Source of the DNA: Gluconacetobacter asukensis
GTDB taxonomy: Bacteria; Pseudomonadota; Alphaproteobacteria; Acetobacterales; Acetobacteraceae
Assembly: GCF_014174375.1 (NCBI RefSeq)
Contig: NZ_JABEQE010000005.1
Span: 1-64,000, forward strand
DNA: 64,000 nucleotides
Direction: 5' to 3'
In this document: positions 1 to 7,464 of the stretch, one piece after another
Position numbering within the stretch: position 1 is the stretch's first letter
Layout of the letters: each line of letters begins with the position of its first letter
The notes under the pieces: model-generated
The model's database searches: none
Seen by the model: the letters and a program-made list of their open reading frames with translations, nothing else
Told to the model about the DNA's origin: nothing
Translations under genes and position numbers: made by a program

Positions 1-297
1 GATCTTGTGCGGGTAGGCCTGGTGGCCGACATCCCAGATGATCCGGTCGTCGGGGGTGTCGAACACCGCGTGCAGCGCCACCGTCAGTTCCACCACGCCC
101 AGCGAGGCGCCCAGATGGCCGCCGGTGGTCGACACCGCGTCCACCGTCTCGGCCCGCAATTCCTCGGCCAGTTGGCGGAGCTGGTCCACCGATAGGTTGC
201 GCAGGTCGCGCGGGGCGCTCACCCGGTCCAGCAGCGGAAAGCGGCCCATCGTCGGAATCGCGTCCGGGATCTCGGTGCCGGTCTTGTCTTCGGCCAT
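1..297 (-). CDS. dxs: 1-deoxy-D-xylulose-5-phosphate synthase, N-terminal part (runs off the window)
   Basis: Only the first 99 codons are inside the window; the rest lies to the left. DXS is a thiamine-diphosphate enzyme that joins pyruvate and glyceraldehyde 3-phosphate in the first step of the MEP isoprenoid pathway. The visible part has the family signature: a LPLL-like opening (FPLLDRV), [16 protein letters not shown], then [20 protein letters not shown] and [12 protein letters not shown], where the GGHLG histidine is a conserved active-site residue. The start is the ATG at 297. It follows ispA after only 5 bases, so xseB-ispA-dxs is almost certainly one operon, an order common in alphaproteobacteria. 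Confidence 0.96.
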   Translation of the reverse strand, partial: MAEDKTGTEIPDAIPTMGRFPLLDRVSAPRDLRNLSVDQLRQLAEELRAETVDAVSTTGGHLGASLGVVELTVALHAVFDTPDDRIIWDVGHQAYPHKI

Positions 298-302
298 GGT
301 CT

Positions 303-1238
303 TCAGCTCCTGCGATCGACGACGTAACGGATCAGGTCCCGCAGCCGGTCGGCTTCGGGTCCGAAGATATCAAGATGGGCTTCCGCCTGTTCGGCCACAC
401 GCCGCGCCTCGCGCGCCGCACCATCGACCCCCAGAAGGGCGACATAGGTCGATTTGCCCGCCGCCTGGTCCTTGCCGGCGGTCTTGCCCAGTTCCTCGGC
501 GCTGGCCGTGGCATCCAGCACGTCGTCGGCGATCTGGAAGGCGGCGCCCAGGTCGCGCCCGTAGGCGGCGATGCGGGCACGAACCGTCAGGTCCGCCTGC
601 CCGAGAATCGCCCCGGCCTCGGCCGCGTAGCGGATCAGGCAGCCGGTCTTGAGCGCGTGCAGGCGCTCGACTTCCGGCAGGGACAGCGAACGGCCTTCGC
701 CTTCCATGTCGATCATCTGGCCGCCCACCATGCCGGCAGCGCCGGATGCGGCGGCCAGGGCGGCCACCAGGCGGATGCGAATGGTCGCATCGGGGTGGGT
801 CGCCTCGTCGGCCAGGATCTCGAACGCCATCGTCTGCAGCGCGTCGCCGGCCAGGATGGCGGTCGCTTCGTCGAACTTGCGGTGCGTCGAGGGCTGGCCA
901 CGGCGCAGATCGTCGTCATCCATCGCCGGCAGGTCGTCATGCACCAGCGAATAGGCATGCAACATCTCGACCGAGGCCGCGACGCGATAGGACCGGGCGT
1001 CGTCCACGTCGAACAGGCTGGCGACTTCGGCCGTCAGGTAGCCGCGCAGGCGCTTGCCGCCACCCAGCGTGGCGTAACGCATGGCGTCGATAACACGGCC
1101 CTCGGCGCCCGGTACGGGGGGCAGCAGGCGGTCGATCGCGGCTTCGACGGCCGTGGCCCGTGTCGACAGGGAAGACCGCAGCAGGCTGGCGCGGTCCGCG
1201 GTCTGCCCTGTCCGGGCGGTCGCTGTTGTGTGGCTCAT
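303..1238 (-). CDS. ispA: Polyprenyl synthetase (farnesyl diphosphate synthase type)
   Basis: A 311-residue all-helical prenyltransferase that condenses IPP with DMAPP/GPP to make farnesyl diphosphate in the cytoplasm. The first aspartate-rich motif is [14 protein letters not shown], with the DDxxxxD spacing typical of bacterial FPP synthases, and the second is DDVLD near residue 235. The GGKRLRG motif near residue 55 binds substrate. An open frame continues upstream to 1310, but that would run into xseB. The ATG at 1238 (MSHTTAT) gives a normal family length and a 7-base gap from the xseB stop. It sits between xseB and dxs in one operon. Confidence 0.95.
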   Translation of the reverse strand: MSHTTATARTGQTADRASLLRSSLSTRATAVEAAIDRLLPPVPGAEGRVIDAMRYATLGGGKRLRGYLTAEVASLFDVDDARSYRVAASVEMLHAYSLVHDDLPAMDDDDLRRGQPSTHRKFDEATAILAGDALQTMAFEILADEATHPDATIRIRLVAALAAASGAAGMVGGQMIDMEGEGRSLSLPEVERLHALKTGCLIRYAAEAGAILGQADLTVRARIAAYGRDLGAAFQIADDVLDATASAEELGKTAGKDQAAGKSTYVALLGVDGAAREARRVAEQAEAHLDIFGPEADRLRDLIRYVVDRRS

Positions 1239-1245
1239 CGGTACG

Positions 1246-1476
1246 TCAATCCATCGATTTCGTCTCCAGCGCGCCATCGGCACGCTGGATGATCGCCTGA
1301 ACGCGGGCATCGGCCTCGTTCAGCTTGCTCTCGCAGTGTCGTCTCAGGGCCGCCCCACGCTCGTATGATGCGATGGCATCCTGAAGGCGAAGCTGTCCGC
1401 CTTCGAGCTTGCGCACGATGTCCTCGAGCTGCGCGAGGGCATCCTCGAAGGAAAGCTGGGACAGATCTTCCGTCAT
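1246..1476 (-). CDS. xseB: Exodeoxyribonuclease VII small subunit
   Basis: A 76-residue acidic helical protein. It forms the small subunit of exonuclease VII, which with XseA degrades single-stranded DNA. The family signature LSFEDALAQLEDIVRKLEGG is split here as SFEDALAQLEDIV and KLEGGQLRLQDAI, followed by SYERGAALRRHCESKL. Length and motif order are those of the family. It is the first gene of the xseB-ispA-dxs group. The large subunit xseA is not in this window. Confidence 0.95.
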   Translation of the reverse strand: MTEDLSQLSFEDALAQLEDIVRKLEGGQLRLQDAIASYERGAALRRHCESKLNEADARVQAIIQRADGALETKSMD

Positions 1477-1617
1477 GGGTGCGGTTCTTCCATCATGAGG
1501 CGCAGGAATTACTCCCAGGTGGCCGCTTCTGCCAAGGGCATAGGGCGGATAGGGGGATTTTGTGTCACCTGTGGCATTTAGGGCACGTCTTTGGAACGAA
1601 CAGGCAAGTATCGCGTC

Positions 1618-1863
1618 CTAACTGGCTGCCGGCGCTTCGGGCCGGCGTCGAATCACGAAGGAGAGCACGCCGCCATCCTCGCCGAAGGCGATCAGGGCAT
1701 GACCCGTTTCCCGGCAGAATGCCTGGAAATCCGCAACGCTGGCCCGGTCGGTCGCGATCACGCGCAACCGGTCGCCCGGCTGCATGCCACGCAGTGCCCG
1801 GTTGGCCTTGAGAACGGGCAGGGGGCAGCTCAGCCCTTTGACGTCGAGCAGCGTCTCGCTCAT
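1618..1863 (-). CDS. TusA/SirA-family sulfur carrier protein
   Basis: An 81-residue protein with the TusA fold. The conserved Cys-Pro-x-Pro motif is in GLSCPLPVLKA, with the sulfur-carrying cysteine at residue 13. The family shuttles persulfide sulfur from a cysteine desulfurase to acceptors such as tRNA thiolation or cofactor pathways. No tus or dsr partners lie alongside, so the acceptor cannot be named. The gene stands alone, divergent from the fructokinase gene, with 86 bases between the two starts that must hold both promoters. A slightly acidic two-strand C-terminal half (GEDGGVLSFVIRR) also fits the family. Confidence 0.9.
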   Translation of the reverse strand: MSETLLDVKGLSCPLPVLKANRALRGMQPGDRLRVIATDRASVADFQAFCRETGHALIAFGEDGGVLSFVIRRRPEAPAAS

Positions 1864-1949
1864 GGCAGCGGGCTCCGGAAGCGGCAGCGGATCGCGAACC
1901 CTCTGCCTCGGGGTGACTTTACGGCACGGAAGGTCGCACCATAGAAGAA

Positions 1950-2903
1950 ATGGTGACCATGGAAAATATCACGGCTGACGGGATGGATATGACCGGCTAT
2001 CGGATCGGAATCGATTTTGGCGGAACGAAGATCGAAATCGCGGCGCTGGCCCGCGCGGACGGCAGGGAGCTGGTCCGGCGACGCATCGCCAATCCAGGAC
2101 ATTATGCCGGCGCGGTCACGGCCATCCGCGACCTCGTCGCCGGGATGGATGCCGAACTGGGCGGCACGGGCACTGTCGGGATCGGCATCCCGGGCTCGAT
2201 CAGTCCCGAAAGCGGCCTGATCAAGAACGCGAACGCGACCTGGCTGAACAACCAGCCCTTCGGGCGCGACCTGACCGAATCCGTCGGCCGCGAGGTCCGG
2301 GTCGAAAACGATGCCAATTGCTTTGCCCTGTCCGAGGCCGTGGACGGTGCCGGCGCCGGTCGCCGCGTCGTGCTGGGCGTGATTCTCGGCACGGGAATGG
2401 GCGGCGGACTGGTCGTGGACGGCAAGCTGCTGACCGGCGCGCACCATATCGCTGGCGAGTGGGGGCATATTCCGCTGCCCTGGCCGCGAATCACGGAAAT
2501 GCCGTTCCCAAAATGTTTCTGCGGCAATGAGGGCTGCCTGGAACGATTCCTGAGCGGACCGTCCCTGGCACAGGACTGGAAGGGGCCGGGCCATCGCGAC
2601 ACCGCGGGAATCGAGGCAGCGGCCGAGGAAGGGGACATCGCCGCCATCGGCGCGCTGGACCGCTATGTGGACCGCCTGGCGCGGGCCTGCGCCATGGCGA
2701 TCAACTTCCTGGACCCGGATGTCATCGTGCTGGGCGGCGGCGTGTCCAACCTGCTGTCGATCTACGCCCGGGTGCCCCTGCTGATGCCGCGCTACGTCAT
2801 CACACCGCAGTGCAATACGCCCGTCATCCGCAACCGGCACGGCGACAGTTCCGGCGTGCGCGGCGCCGCCTGGCTGTGGTCGGCGGACGAAGCCGCATCG
2901 TAA
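1950..2903 (+). CDS. mak: ROK-family fructokinase (Mak type)
   Basis: A cytoplasmic sugar kinase of the ROK family. The ATP-binding motif GIDFGGTK opens the domain near residue 20. The sugar-binding segment NDANCFALSEAVDGAGAG and the catalytic region GTGMGGGL follow. A structural zinc motif, CFCGNEGCLE, lies near residue 190. The stretches GIPGSISPESGLIKNAN and HGDSSGVRGAAWLW closely match E. coli manno(fructo)kinase Mak, so fructose 6-kinase activity is the best assignment. Start choice is uncertain: ATGs at 1950, 1959, 1983 and 1989 are in frame and the core begins right after the last. An AGAAG stretch upstream best suits 1959. The gene is monocistronic. Confidence 0.88.
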   Translation: MVTMENITADGMDMTGYRIGIDFGGTKIEIAALARADGRELVRRRIANPGHYAGAVTAIRDLVAGMDAELGGTGTVGIGIPGSISPESGLIKNANATWLNNQPFGRDLTESVGREVRVENDANCFALSEAVDGAGAGRRVVLGVILGTGMGGGLVVDGKLLTGAHHIAGEWGHIPLPWPRITEMPFPKCFCGNEGCLERFLSGPSLAQDWKGPGHRDTAGIEAAAEEGDIAAIGALDRYVDRLARACAMAINFLDPDVIVLGGGVSNLLSIYARVPLLMPRYVITPQCNTPVIRNRHGDSSGVRGAAWLWSADEAAS

Positions 2904-2926
2904 TCGGCGCAACGCATCTCAGAGGC

Positions 2927-3018
2927 GGCAGAGCGGCCGTGAAGGCCGCCTGCCGAAACACAGCAAACGCGCACTGGTGAGCGAGAGCGGCCCGAAGGGC
3001 CGCGCCGTCGTGTGTTTC
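2927..3018. repeat. GC-rich inverted repeats in the convergent mak-rlmE gap
   Basis: The 206-base gap between the converging mak and rlmE genes contains two strong hairpins. The first pairs 2927-2931 plus 2933-2938 with 2944-2954 (11 pairs, one bulged base, 5-base loop). The second pairs GCGGCCC at 2987-2993 with 2997-3003 (7 pairs, 3-base loop). An outer arm, GAAACACA at 2955-2962 and TGTGTTTC at 3011-3018, can enclose the second hairpin. There is no U-run, so these are not classical intrinsic terminators. They could protect the converging 3' ends or belong to a dispersed palindromic repeat family. Confidence 0.5.
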
Positions 3019-3109
3019 CGAACATCGGAGCGGAGCGGCCTTATGGGCGGAGAGCCCCGAGGCCGGAAACGCGCGTCGGATCGCTACCAGCGCGTTTACC
3101 GACCCAAAC

Positions 3110-3901
3110 TCAGTCTTCGGACTGGGTTGGGAGAACCCGTTCGGGGCGGAACCCGGTCGCGACCACATACAGCTCGCTCGATTCCTTGCGGCTGGCCGGC
3201 GGCTTGGCATGGCGCACGGTCGCAAAGGCGTGCTTCATCGGTTCCAGCATCTGCTTCTCCGACCCGCCCTGAAAGACCTTGGCAACGAATGTGCCGCCAG
3301 GTGCCAGCACCTTCAGCGCGAAATCCAGGGCCAGTTCCGCCAGGCCGAGGATGCGCAGATGGTCGGTCGGCGCGTGCCCGGTCGTATTCGGGGCCATGTC
3401 CGACAAAACCAGATCGGCCGGGCCGCCCAGCAGCTCCGTCAACTTGCCCGGCAGGTCTGGGTCGTTGAAATCGCCTTCGAGAATCGTCGCGCCGGCCACG
3501 GGATCGACCGGCAGCAGGTCGACGCCGACGACATTGCTCGCACCGCGCTTGACGGCAACTTGCGTCCATCCGCCCGGGGCGGCACCCAGATCGACCACCC
3601 GCATGCCGGGGCGGATCAGGTGAAAGCGGTCATCCAGTTCGATCAGCTTGAAGGCCGCGCGCGACCGCCAGCCCTGCTTGCGGGCGGCCTGCACATAGGG
3701 ATCGTTCAGTTGCCGGTTGAGCCAGCGCTGCTGGGCCGTCGTCCGGCCACGGGCGGTGCGCAGGGAGACAGCCTGGCTCCGGGTGGAGCGCGCCGCGCCC
3801 GAATCCGCCGCCGCGTTGCCGCCGCCGGGGTTGGAACTGCTGCTGAGGGCCTTGCCGGGAACCCGCGACTTGCCGTTGCCGGACGGGGGACGCCGCTTCA
3901 T
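3110..3901 (-). CDS. rlmE: 23S rRNA (uridine-2'-O)-methyltransferase RlmE (FtsJ)
   Basis: An SAM-dependent enzyme that methylates the ribose of U2552 in the A-loop of 23S rRNA late in large-subunit assembly. The SAM site is VVDLGAAPGGWTQVA. The K-D-K-E catalytic tetrad is visible: RAAFKLIEL, LSDMAPN, FVAKVFQG and SSELYVVATGFR. The 263-residue protein is longer than E. coli RlmE (209) because of a roughly 50-residue Ser/Gly/Arg-rich N-terminal tail, seen in many alphaproteobacterial homologues. Its ATG at 3901 overlaps the stop of the Ppx/GppA gene by 4 bases, indicating translational coupling. Confidence 0.95.
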   Translation of the reverse strand: MKRRPPSGNGKSRVPGKALSSSSNPGGGNAAADSGAARSTRSQAVSLRTARGRTTAQQRWLNRQLNDPYVQAARKQGWRSRAAFKLIELDDRFHLIRPGMRVVDLGAAPGGWTQVAVKRGASNVVGVDLLPVDPVAGATILEGDFNDPDLPGKLTELLGGPADLVLSDMAPNTTGHAPTDHLRILGLAELALDFALKVLAPGGTFVAKVFQGGSEKQMLEPMKHAFATVRHAKPPASRKESSELYVVATGFRPERVLPTQSED

Positions 3902-5031
3902 GGAAGCGATGCACCCATCGCGGGCGGGCGGGACGATGCAAAGGGCAGGGGGCCTGGTGACGGCGGCAGGGCCATACTGGTCGAATCGTTGATCATGCGC
4001 AGCAGCATACCATCACGCAGGCCGCGATCGGCCACCATGATTTCCGGCACCGGCCATACGCGGTGGATCGCCTCGAAGATCGCGCAGCCCGGCATGACGT
4101 ACTGGGCCCGATCCGGACCGACGCACGGGTGTTGGCTCAATCCGGCCGGCCCCATGGCGGCCAGGGTGCGAATCGCCTCCAGAGCCGGTCCGGCCTCCAG
4201 AATCGTACCGTCCACCGCCGTCCTGCTGTAGCGGGTGAGCGACAAGGCAATGCTGGCCAGGGTCGTGACGGTGCCGCTGGTGCCGATCAGGCTGACATTG
4301 TCGCGGCTGATCTCGCGGCGGATGCAATGCACGGCCTCGAACGCACGCAGCTGGTTGGCGATCTGCTCGACCATCCGCTGGTAGCCCTGTTCGCTGAACG
4401 CGCTCTCGCCGAACTGCTCCGCCTGGGTGATCACACCCGCCGGCAGGCTGAGATAGCCGCTGAGATCCTGGCGGCGCGTATGGCGGTCGGTGCGAACCCA
4501 GGCGATTTCGGTCGAACCGCCGCCGATATCGAACAGCAGCGCGCGGGTGCGGGTGGGGGATACCCGGTCGTCGTGCAGCAGCGCCGAACAGCTTTCCATC
4601 GCCAGCTCGGCTTCCTCGCGCGACGAGATGACGGTGATGTCCAGCCCGGTCTCGCGCCGCGCACGCTCGATGAACGCGGCGCCGTTGCCCGCACGGCGGC
4701 AGGCCTCGGTCGCGACGGCGCGATAGCGGTACAGACGGCGGCGCTCCATGCGCATGGCGCAGACCCGCAATGCCTCGATGGTGCGGTCCATCGCATGCGG
4801 GCTGAGTTCCCCCGTCCGTTGCAGGCCTTCGCCCAGGCGAACGATGCGGTTGAAGCTGTCGACGACGCGAAAGCCGTCGGCGTGGGGGGCGGCGATCATC
4901 AGCCGGCAATTGTTCGTGCCAAGGTCGATCGCCCCGAACATGCCCAGCATGCTGCGATTTGCCCTGAATCCCGAAGCACGGGGGAGTCGCCTTGCCTCCT
5001 GGCCATCGCGCCAGGACATCGTATTGTCCAT
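3898..5031 (-). CDS. Ppx/GppA-family phosphatase
   Basis: A 377-residue member of the exopolyphosphatase / guanosine pentaphosphate phosphohydrolase family in the ASKHA fold. GAIDLGTNNCRLMIA near the N-terminus is the first phosphate-binding motif and LLFDIGGGSTEIAWV the second. It is only about 375 residues long, so it lacks the long C-terminal HD-type half of E. coli Ppx/GppA, like many alphaproteobacterial homologues. Whether it acts on polyphosphate or pppGpp cannot be decided from sequence. The ATG at 5031 is chosen because AAGGGA precedes it at good spacing; an upstream open extension has no such site. It is coupled to rlmE. Confidence 0.9.
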   Translation of the reverse strand: MDNTMSWRDGQEARRLPRASGFRANRSMLGMFGAIDLGTNNCRLMIAAPHADGFRVVDSFNRIVRLGEGLQRTGELSPHAMDRTIEALRVCAMRMERRRLYRYRAVATEACRRAGNGAAFIERARRETGLDITVISSREEAELAMESCSALLHDDRVSPTRTRALLFDIGGGSTEIAWVRTDRHTRRQDLSGYLSLPAGVITQAEQFGESAFSEQGYQRMVEQIANQLRAFEAVHCIRREISRDNVSLIGTSGTVTTLASIALSLTRYSRTAVDGTILEAGPALEAIRTLAAMGPAGLSQHPCVGPDRAQYVMPGCAIFEAIHRVWPVPEIMVADRGLRDGMLLRMINDSTSMALPPSPGPLPFASSRPPAMGASLP

Positions 5032-5134
5032 CGGACGGTCCCTTCGCCACACCGTATGTAGCATATAGTGTGTGCTGACCCGCACGCAGGGCAAGACAAA
5101 TATGTCAGATTGCAAAAACAGCACGGAAAGGTGC

Positions 5135-5163
5135 TTGTCAGGTCGTACGGCCGATGCTATCAG
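5135..5163 (+). promoter_or_regulatory. Putative sigma-70 promoter of the tRNA-Gln gene
   Basis: A TTGTCA element at 5135-5140 and a TATCAG element at 5158-5163 are separated by 17 bases. Transcription would begin near 5170, about 30 bases before the mature tRNA 5' end. The region also lies upstream of the divergent phosphatase gene. The assignment rests on hexamer match and spacing only. Confidence 0.45.
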
Positions 5164-5199
5164 CCCCTCACCGCACGGCACTAAGCCCGGTCACCCGGT

Positions 5200-5273
5200 T
5201 GGGGGATAGTTTAGCGGTAGAACTACCGGCTCTGACCCGGTCAGCCCTGGTTCGAATCCAGGTCCCCCAGCCA
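5200..5273 (+). tRNA. tRNA-Gln, anticodon CTG
   Basis: A complete cloverleaf can be folded. The 7-bp acceptor stem TGGGGGA pairs with TCCCCCA, with discriminator G and an encoded CCA. The D-arm is GTTTAGCGGTAGAAC. The anticodon stem ACCGG/CCGGT encloses the loop CTCTGAC, giving anticodon CTG, which reads CAG. The T-arm is CCTGG-TTCGAAT-CCAGG. The D-arm has only three pairs, normal for tRNA-Gln. It is a single tRNA gene with no tRNA neighbour. The 3' flank is gene-free for about 515 bases. Confidence 0.97.
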
Positions 5274-5788
5274 ATATTTCCCTTTAAATCGCCAGATAAA
5301 CTACGCCGCTCGATCAGGAATCCCACGCACGGATTTCATTGAGACCGAGCAGACGTTCCTGCTGCCAGGCCTGGTCTTGTATCGGGTCTCGTCGTTCGCC
5401 GTTCAGGGGACGGAATTCGGGGCTTACGGCCTACCATCGCGGCGGCGCGCAACCTTGCTCCAGATCGGCCGGGAAGCTGTCGGATACCGCGTCCGCGCAG
5501 GAGCATTCCAGGACTGGTTTCGGCGCTTCAGGTTTGGAACTGAAAGATTGGTCATCGGATCATATGATTGGCCTGCACAATGCGCCGTCTGGGGGCCTGA
5601 TCATCCAATCGAGATTTCCAGGCTCCGATAAAACTGACCGCGTCCAATCTAAAGTAAAAATCAAAGTAATTGTATAATAAGAAAGCCGCTTAATATATAT
5701 TATGCCAATTAATACTTATAAAAACGAGAGTTTTCCAGTGGATATGAGTAATAAAAAGGAAGTATTTGTACATAATTACTGACTATCC
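5274..5788. other. Gene-free stretch after tRNA-Gln, AT-rich at its right end
   Basis: No convincing gene is seen in these 515 bases. Open frames at about 5339-5677 and 5377-5631 encode nothing recognisable and lack good ribosome sites. Base composition changes sharply: from about 5640 to 5780 the sequence is strongly AT-rich, unlike anything else in the window. One arm of an 18-bp inverted repeat, whose partner is beyond comM at 7393-7410, lies here at 5691-5708. A non-coding region of foreign composition beside a tRNA gene is what an old integration or deletion scar would look like, but no integrase and no copy of the tRNA end were found. Confidence 0.6.
5691..5708 (+). repeat. Left arm of an 18-bp inverted repeat flanking comM
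   Basis: The arm reads TAATATATATTATGCCAA. It is the exact reverse complement of 7393-7410 on the other side of comM. The GCCAA part is not low-complexity, so the match is more than shared AT-richness. Confidence 0.7.
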
Positions 5789-7294
5789 TTACGACCGCCG
5801 ATCGGGGCGGCGCAGCCGGTAGGTCAGCGCTTCAGCGACATGGGGCTGGGTCGTTTCCGTTTCCGCCGCCAGGTCGGCGATCGTGCGCGCCACGCGCAGC
5901 AATCGCGTGAAACCGCGCGCCGACAGGCGCAACCGGTCGGCGGCACGCACCGCATAATCGCGGGCGGTCGTGCTGATAGGGAACAGGTCGGGCGAGGCCT
6001 CGACATTGGTCAGCCCGTCCTGGCGGGCGGCCTGGATCGCGCGCGCGGCCGCAACGCGCTGCGCCACCACGGCGCTGCTTTCACCCGTCGGCAGGCCCGC
6101 CAGTTCGGCGGGCGAAACCGGTTCGACATGCACGGTCATGTCCATCCGGTCCAGCATGGGCCCGGAGATGCGGGCCGTATAATCCTCGCCGCAACGCGGC
6201 GCCTTGCGGCATTCCTGCGTGGCATCTCCCAGATAGCCGCAACGGCACGGATTCATGGCTGCGACCAGCTGAAACCGGGCAGGGTAGGTGACGTGACCCG
6301 ACGCCCGGGCCACTGTGATGGTCCCGGTTTCGATCGGCTGGCGTAGCGCCTCCAGCGCCGGGCGGGAAAATTCTGGCAGTTCGTCGAGGAACAGCACCCC
6401 GCGATGGGCCAGGCTGACTTCGCCAGGCTTGATTCGGCTGCCGCCACCCACCAGCGCAACCTGGCTGGTCGAATGATGCGGATCGCGAAAAGGCGGCCGG
6501 AAGATGGGCAACCCCATGGGGAGCTGGCCGGAAATGCTGTGAATCCGGCTGATCTCCAGAATCTCCGCACTCGTCAGGTCAGGCAACAGCGAGGGGAGGC
6601 GCGCCGCCAGCATCGATTTGCCGGCACCGGGCGGCCCGGTCATCAACAGCGAATGCGCACCGGCGGCCGCGATTTCCAACGCCCGTCGCGCCGTTTCCAT
6701 GCCGCGCACATCCGTCAGGTCCGGCCCGCTTGCCAGGTCGAACGGCAAGCGAGCCGGCAGTTCGACCGACGGCAGGACCTGTTCGCCGGTCAGATGGTTC
6801 ACCAGCGCCAGCAGGCAGTCCGCCGCAACGATGTCCAGACCTTCGCCAGCCCAGCGCGCCTCAGCCCCTTGCTGCGCACCGCAGATCAGGCCGCGCGACT
6901 GGTCCACCGCGCTCAGGGCCGCGGGCAATACGCCCGGGACCGGATTGATCCGGCCATCGAGCGACAATTCGCCGATCGCCCCATAGCGTCCGCTTTCCTC
7001 GGGCGGGACGACCGCCATCGCCGTCAGCAGGGCCAGCGCGATCGGCAGGTCGAAATGTGATCCTTCCTTGACGATATTCGCGGGTGCGAGATTGACCACG
7101 ATCCGCTTGGCCGGCAGCGCCAGGCCCATGGCCGCCAGCGCCGCACGCACACGCTCGCGCGCCTCGGCCACAGCCTTGTCGGCCAGGCCGACGATCAGGA
7201 AGGATGGCAGGCCCGACGCAAGCTGCACTTCGACCCGCACGGGAATGGCGTCGATGCCCGACAGGGCGAAGCCCAGCACGGAAGAAATGGTCAT
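5789..7294 (-). CDS. comM: YifB/ComM-family Mg-chelatase-like AAA+ ATPase
   Basis: A 501-residue protein of the ComM (YifB) family. ComM is a hexameric helicase that promotes branch migration during natural transformation in other bacteria; here the role is inferred. Visible features are the N-terminal Lon-protease-like fold (FALSGIDAIPVRVEVQLASG), Walker A MTGPPGAGKSMLA, Walker B LFLDELPEFSRPALE, and a cysteine cluster, CRCGYLGDATQECRKAPRCG, typical of the family. The ATG at 7294 is chosen because the conserved N-terminus begins right there, although the frame is open to 7399. The gene is isolated, between an AT-rich gap and sthA, and is bracketed by an inverted repeat. Confidence 0.93.
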   Translation of the reverse strand: MTISSVLGFALSGIDAIPVRVEVQLASGLPSFLIVGLADKAVAEARERVRAALAAMGLALPAKRIVVNLAPANIVKEGSHFDLPIALALLTAMAVVPPEESGRYGAIGELSLDGRINPVPGVLPAALSAVDQSRGLICGAQQGAEARWAGEGLDIVAADCLLALVNHLTGEQVLPSVELPARLPFDLASGPDLTDVRGMETARRALEIAAAGAHSLLMTGPPGAGKSMLAARLPSLLPDLTSAEILEISRIHSISGQLPMGLPIFRPPFRDPHHSTSQVALVGGGSRIKPGEVSLAHRGVLFLDELPEFSRPALEALRQPIETGTITVARASGHVTYPARFQLVAAMNPCRCGYLGDATQECRKAPRCGEDYTARISGPMLDRMDMTVHVEPVSPAELAGLPTGESSAVVAQRVAAARAIQAARQDGLTNVEASPDLFPISTTARDYAVRAADRLRLSARGFTRLLRVARTIADLAAETETTQPHVAEALTYRLRRPDRRS

Positions 7295-7392
7295 GCGGCT
7301 CCAATCGCCGGAAAATCCTCTATGACGATGTTGTAGCGCAGAAAGCCGCCCGCGAAACCCCATGGCCGCGCCGACCGTGGCACGGATATGAG

Positions 7393-7410
7393 TTGGCATA
7401 ATATATATTA
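7393..7410 (-). repeat. Right arm of the inverted repeat flanking comM
   Basis: On the plus strand this arm reads TTGGCATAATATATATTA. Read on the minus strand it starts TAATATAT and could serve as a -10 region about 100 bases upstream of the comM start. It lies in the gap between comM and sthA, both transcribed leftward. Confidence 0.65.
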
Positions 7411-7464
7411 TACGACTTTCGGCAGTCAGCGCCGGATGGGAACGCTGCGCCGCAAGCCCACGCT

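Noticed and set aside
5339-5677. Possible small gene in the gap after tRNA-Gln
   Set aside because: No family resemblance, no ribosome site and unusual composition; overlapping frames are equally open.
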